In this document: piece by piece, positions 13,070 to 14,066 of the stretch
Layout of the letters: every line of letters begins with the position of its first letter
How positions within the stretch are numbered: position 1 is the stretch's first letter
Source of the DNA: Chlamydiota bacterium
GTDB lineage: Bacteria > Chlamydiota > Chlamydiia > Chlamydiales > Rhabdochlamydiaceae
DNA length: 14,066 bases
Assembly (NCBI GenBank): GCA_023269365.1
Contig: JAHFTN010000012.1
Coordinates: 1-14,066, forward strand
Reading direction: 5' to 3'
Notes under the pieces: generated by a model
Database searches by the model: none
Told to the model about the DNA's origin: nothing
The model's input: the letters and a program-made list of their open reading frames with translations, nothing else
Made by a program: the position numbers and the translations under genes

Positions 13070-13738
13070 TTAAGACCCCGCTAATAATACTTTCAATTGA
13101 TCCACCGCCGTATCCATGATCACGAGATCTTGGTGCACCATTACATCATATCCACTCACGTTCGGCATCAGTAAAAAATCGTTGCCAGGGATATTGCGCA
13201 GACTCTTAAAAAACAGGGAGAATTTGGCTATAGGAGAGGCTTCAGCAGAAGAGATGAGCGCATCCCCGAGGAACAACACTTTATTCCCTTCTAACTGACA
13301 AGCTTTCAAGAACTGAGCGAGGAGCGCCGTTTTAGGTTCCTTCATCTCTTCAAATTGCAACACATGAACCCGGTTTTCTGCCATCTTCTCAATTAACAGA
13401 TGGCGCACTACAGAACGCTTCTCTTTGCGGTTCATCCTCACATGTTGATCAAATTTAGGCCTTGGTGTGTGTACACGCCCTCCCCCTTTATATTGAGCAG
13501 CTCCCAGATAACCCTGGCGCGCTCTTCCCGTCCCCTTCTGAGGGTGAGGCTTTTGTCCACTGTGGTTCACCTCAGCACGGTTTCTTGTGCTAGCAGACCA
13601 CTGTCTCGCATTTTCCCTTAGAGCTACGATATAGTCTTTAACCATCTGCGAATTCGCAGTGGATTTTAGCAGTCCTTCTTCAATCGCAATCTGCCCCGTC
13701 TCTTTCCCGGCTAGATTATACTTTTTCAATGCAACCAC
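13070..13738 (-). CDS. rplD: 50S ribosomal protein L4 (GTG start)
   Basis: Large-subunit protein uL4, an assembly initiator whose extended loop lines the exit tunnel. In E. coli it also autoregulates the S10 operon. The product is 222 aa, equal to chlamydial L4. The tunnel loop is conserved: WSASTRNRAEVNHSG (47-61) and KPHPQKGTGRARQG (63-76), then GGGRVHTPRPKFDQHVRMNR (85-104). The start is GTG at 13736-13738 with AGGAG (13745-13749) 6 nt upstream. It lies 16 nt after rplC. The second half is less conserved, as usual. Confidence 0.97.
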   Translation of the reverse strand: MVALKKYNLAGKETGQIAIEEGLLKSTANSQMVKDYIVALRENARQWSASTRNRAEVNHSGQKPHPQKGTGRARQGYLGAAQYKGGGRVHTPRPKFDQHVRMNRKEKRSVVRHLLIEKMAENRVHVLQFEEMKEPKTALLAQFLKACQLEGNKVLFLGDALISSAEASPIAKFSLFFKSLRNIPGNDFLLMPNVSGYDVMVHQDLVIMDTAVDQLKVLLAGS

Positions 13739-13744
13739 AACTCA

Positions 13745-13749
13745 CTCCT
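13745..13749 (-). promoter_or_regulatory. Shine-Dalgarno deciding the GTG start of rplD
   Basis: AGGAG lies 6 nt before GTG 13736-13738, in the 16-nt gap after the rplC TAG. No ATG is available near the expected N-terminus, so this GTG is the start. Confidence 0.75.
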
Positions 13750-13754
13750 AAAAA

Positions 13755-14066
13755 CTATTTTTTCTTTGGGCTCGTTTTCTTGATAGACTTGGTAATGTAC
13801 ACAAGACCGCCGCGCGCTCCTGGAATCGCTCCCTCAACAAGAAGAACTTGCTTCTCTTCATCTATCTTAACAACGCGCAAACTCTGCTGCGTCACCACTT
13901 CTCCACCCATACGACCTGCTTTCTTCTGGCCCGGCAAACAACGACCGGGAGAGGTTCTCATCCCCGTAGATCCACCATGCCTATGAAAGCCAGAACCATG
14001 AGAAGCGGGACCTCCCGCAAAGTTATGACGCTTCATCACACCTTGAAACCCTTTTCCCTTTGACAC
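13755..14066 (-). CDS. rplC: 50S ribosomal protein L3, C-terminal part (cut by window edge)
   Basis: Large-subunit protein uL3, an early 23S rRNA-binding protein reaching the peptidyl-transferase centre. Only the last 103 codons are present; roughly the first half lies beyond 14066. The GTG at the edge is an internal Val, not a start. The central signature SKGKGFQGVMKRHNFAGG (2-19), HGSGFHRHGGSTGMRTSPGR and GQKKAGRMGGEVVT are clear. Gln8 in GFQGVMKR falls in the loop that carries the PrmB-methylated Gln in E. coli L3, though the exact equivalent position needs an alignment. The C-terminus is a basic TKSIKKTSPKKK. It ends with TAG 16 nt before rplD. Confidence 0.97.
   Translation of the reverse strand: MSKGKGFQGVMKRHNFAGGPASHGSGFHRHGGSTGMRTSPGRCLPGQKKAGRMGGEVVTQQSLRVVKIDEEKQVLLVEGAIPGARGGLVYITKSIKKTSPKKK

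Overview
The window is a ribosomal-protein (RP) super-operon from a member of the phylum Chlamydiae. All real genes lie on the minus strand, so transcription runs from high to low coordinates. The order is rplC(partial)-rplD-rplW-rplB-rpsS-rplV-rpsC-rplP-rpmC-rpsQ-rplN-rplX-rplE-rpsH-rplF-rplR-rpsE-rplO-secY-rpsM-rpsK-rpoA-rplQ, then gap (GAPDH), then a lineage-specific charged protein. As I recall it, Chlamydia trachomatis has this same order (CT528 down to CT504), with gapA directly after rplQ and without rpsN, rpmD, rpmJ, infA or rpsD at their usual spc/alpha places. Protein details fit too: SecY is 457 aa, S13 is 122 aa, L4 is 222 aa, and L23 has a chlamydial-type loop. The S19 tail and moderate sequence divergence suggest an environmental ('Chlamydia-like') lineage rather than Chlamydia itself. 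That finer placement is inference.

Layout, in transcription order. 14066-9607 is the S10-like block (L3 to S17). 9583-4573 is the spc-like block (L14 to SecY). 4450-2095 is the alpha-like block (S13, S11, RNA polymerase alpha, L17). Genes are separated by 0-37 nt or overlap by 4 nt (ATGA at rpoA/rplQ and rpsE/rplO). The one real break is the 122 nt between secY and rpsM. It holds a weak promoter-like element, an 8-bp-arm palindrome and a separate hairpin. Downstream of rplQ is a two-hairpin structure ending in a U-tract terminator. Immediately beyond it is a very good sigma70-type promoter for gap (TTTACA, 17 bp, TATGAT). The charged-protein gene follows gap after 149 nt.

Functionally, the block makes most of the primary rRNA-binding proteins of both subunits, the translocon channel SecY and the alpha subunit of RNA polymerase, so ribosome assembly, transcription and secretion are co-expressed. 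GAPDH is physically linked but appears to be a separate transcription unit.

The region is essentially conserved core genome. I see no mobile elements, tRNA or rRNA genes, CRISPR arrays or signs of gene transfer, and no undescribed multigene system. The most unusual items are the Ala-rich C-terminal tail on S19, the palindrome before rpsM, the double hairpin after rplQ, and the uncharacterised acidic/Arg-rich protein at the left end.
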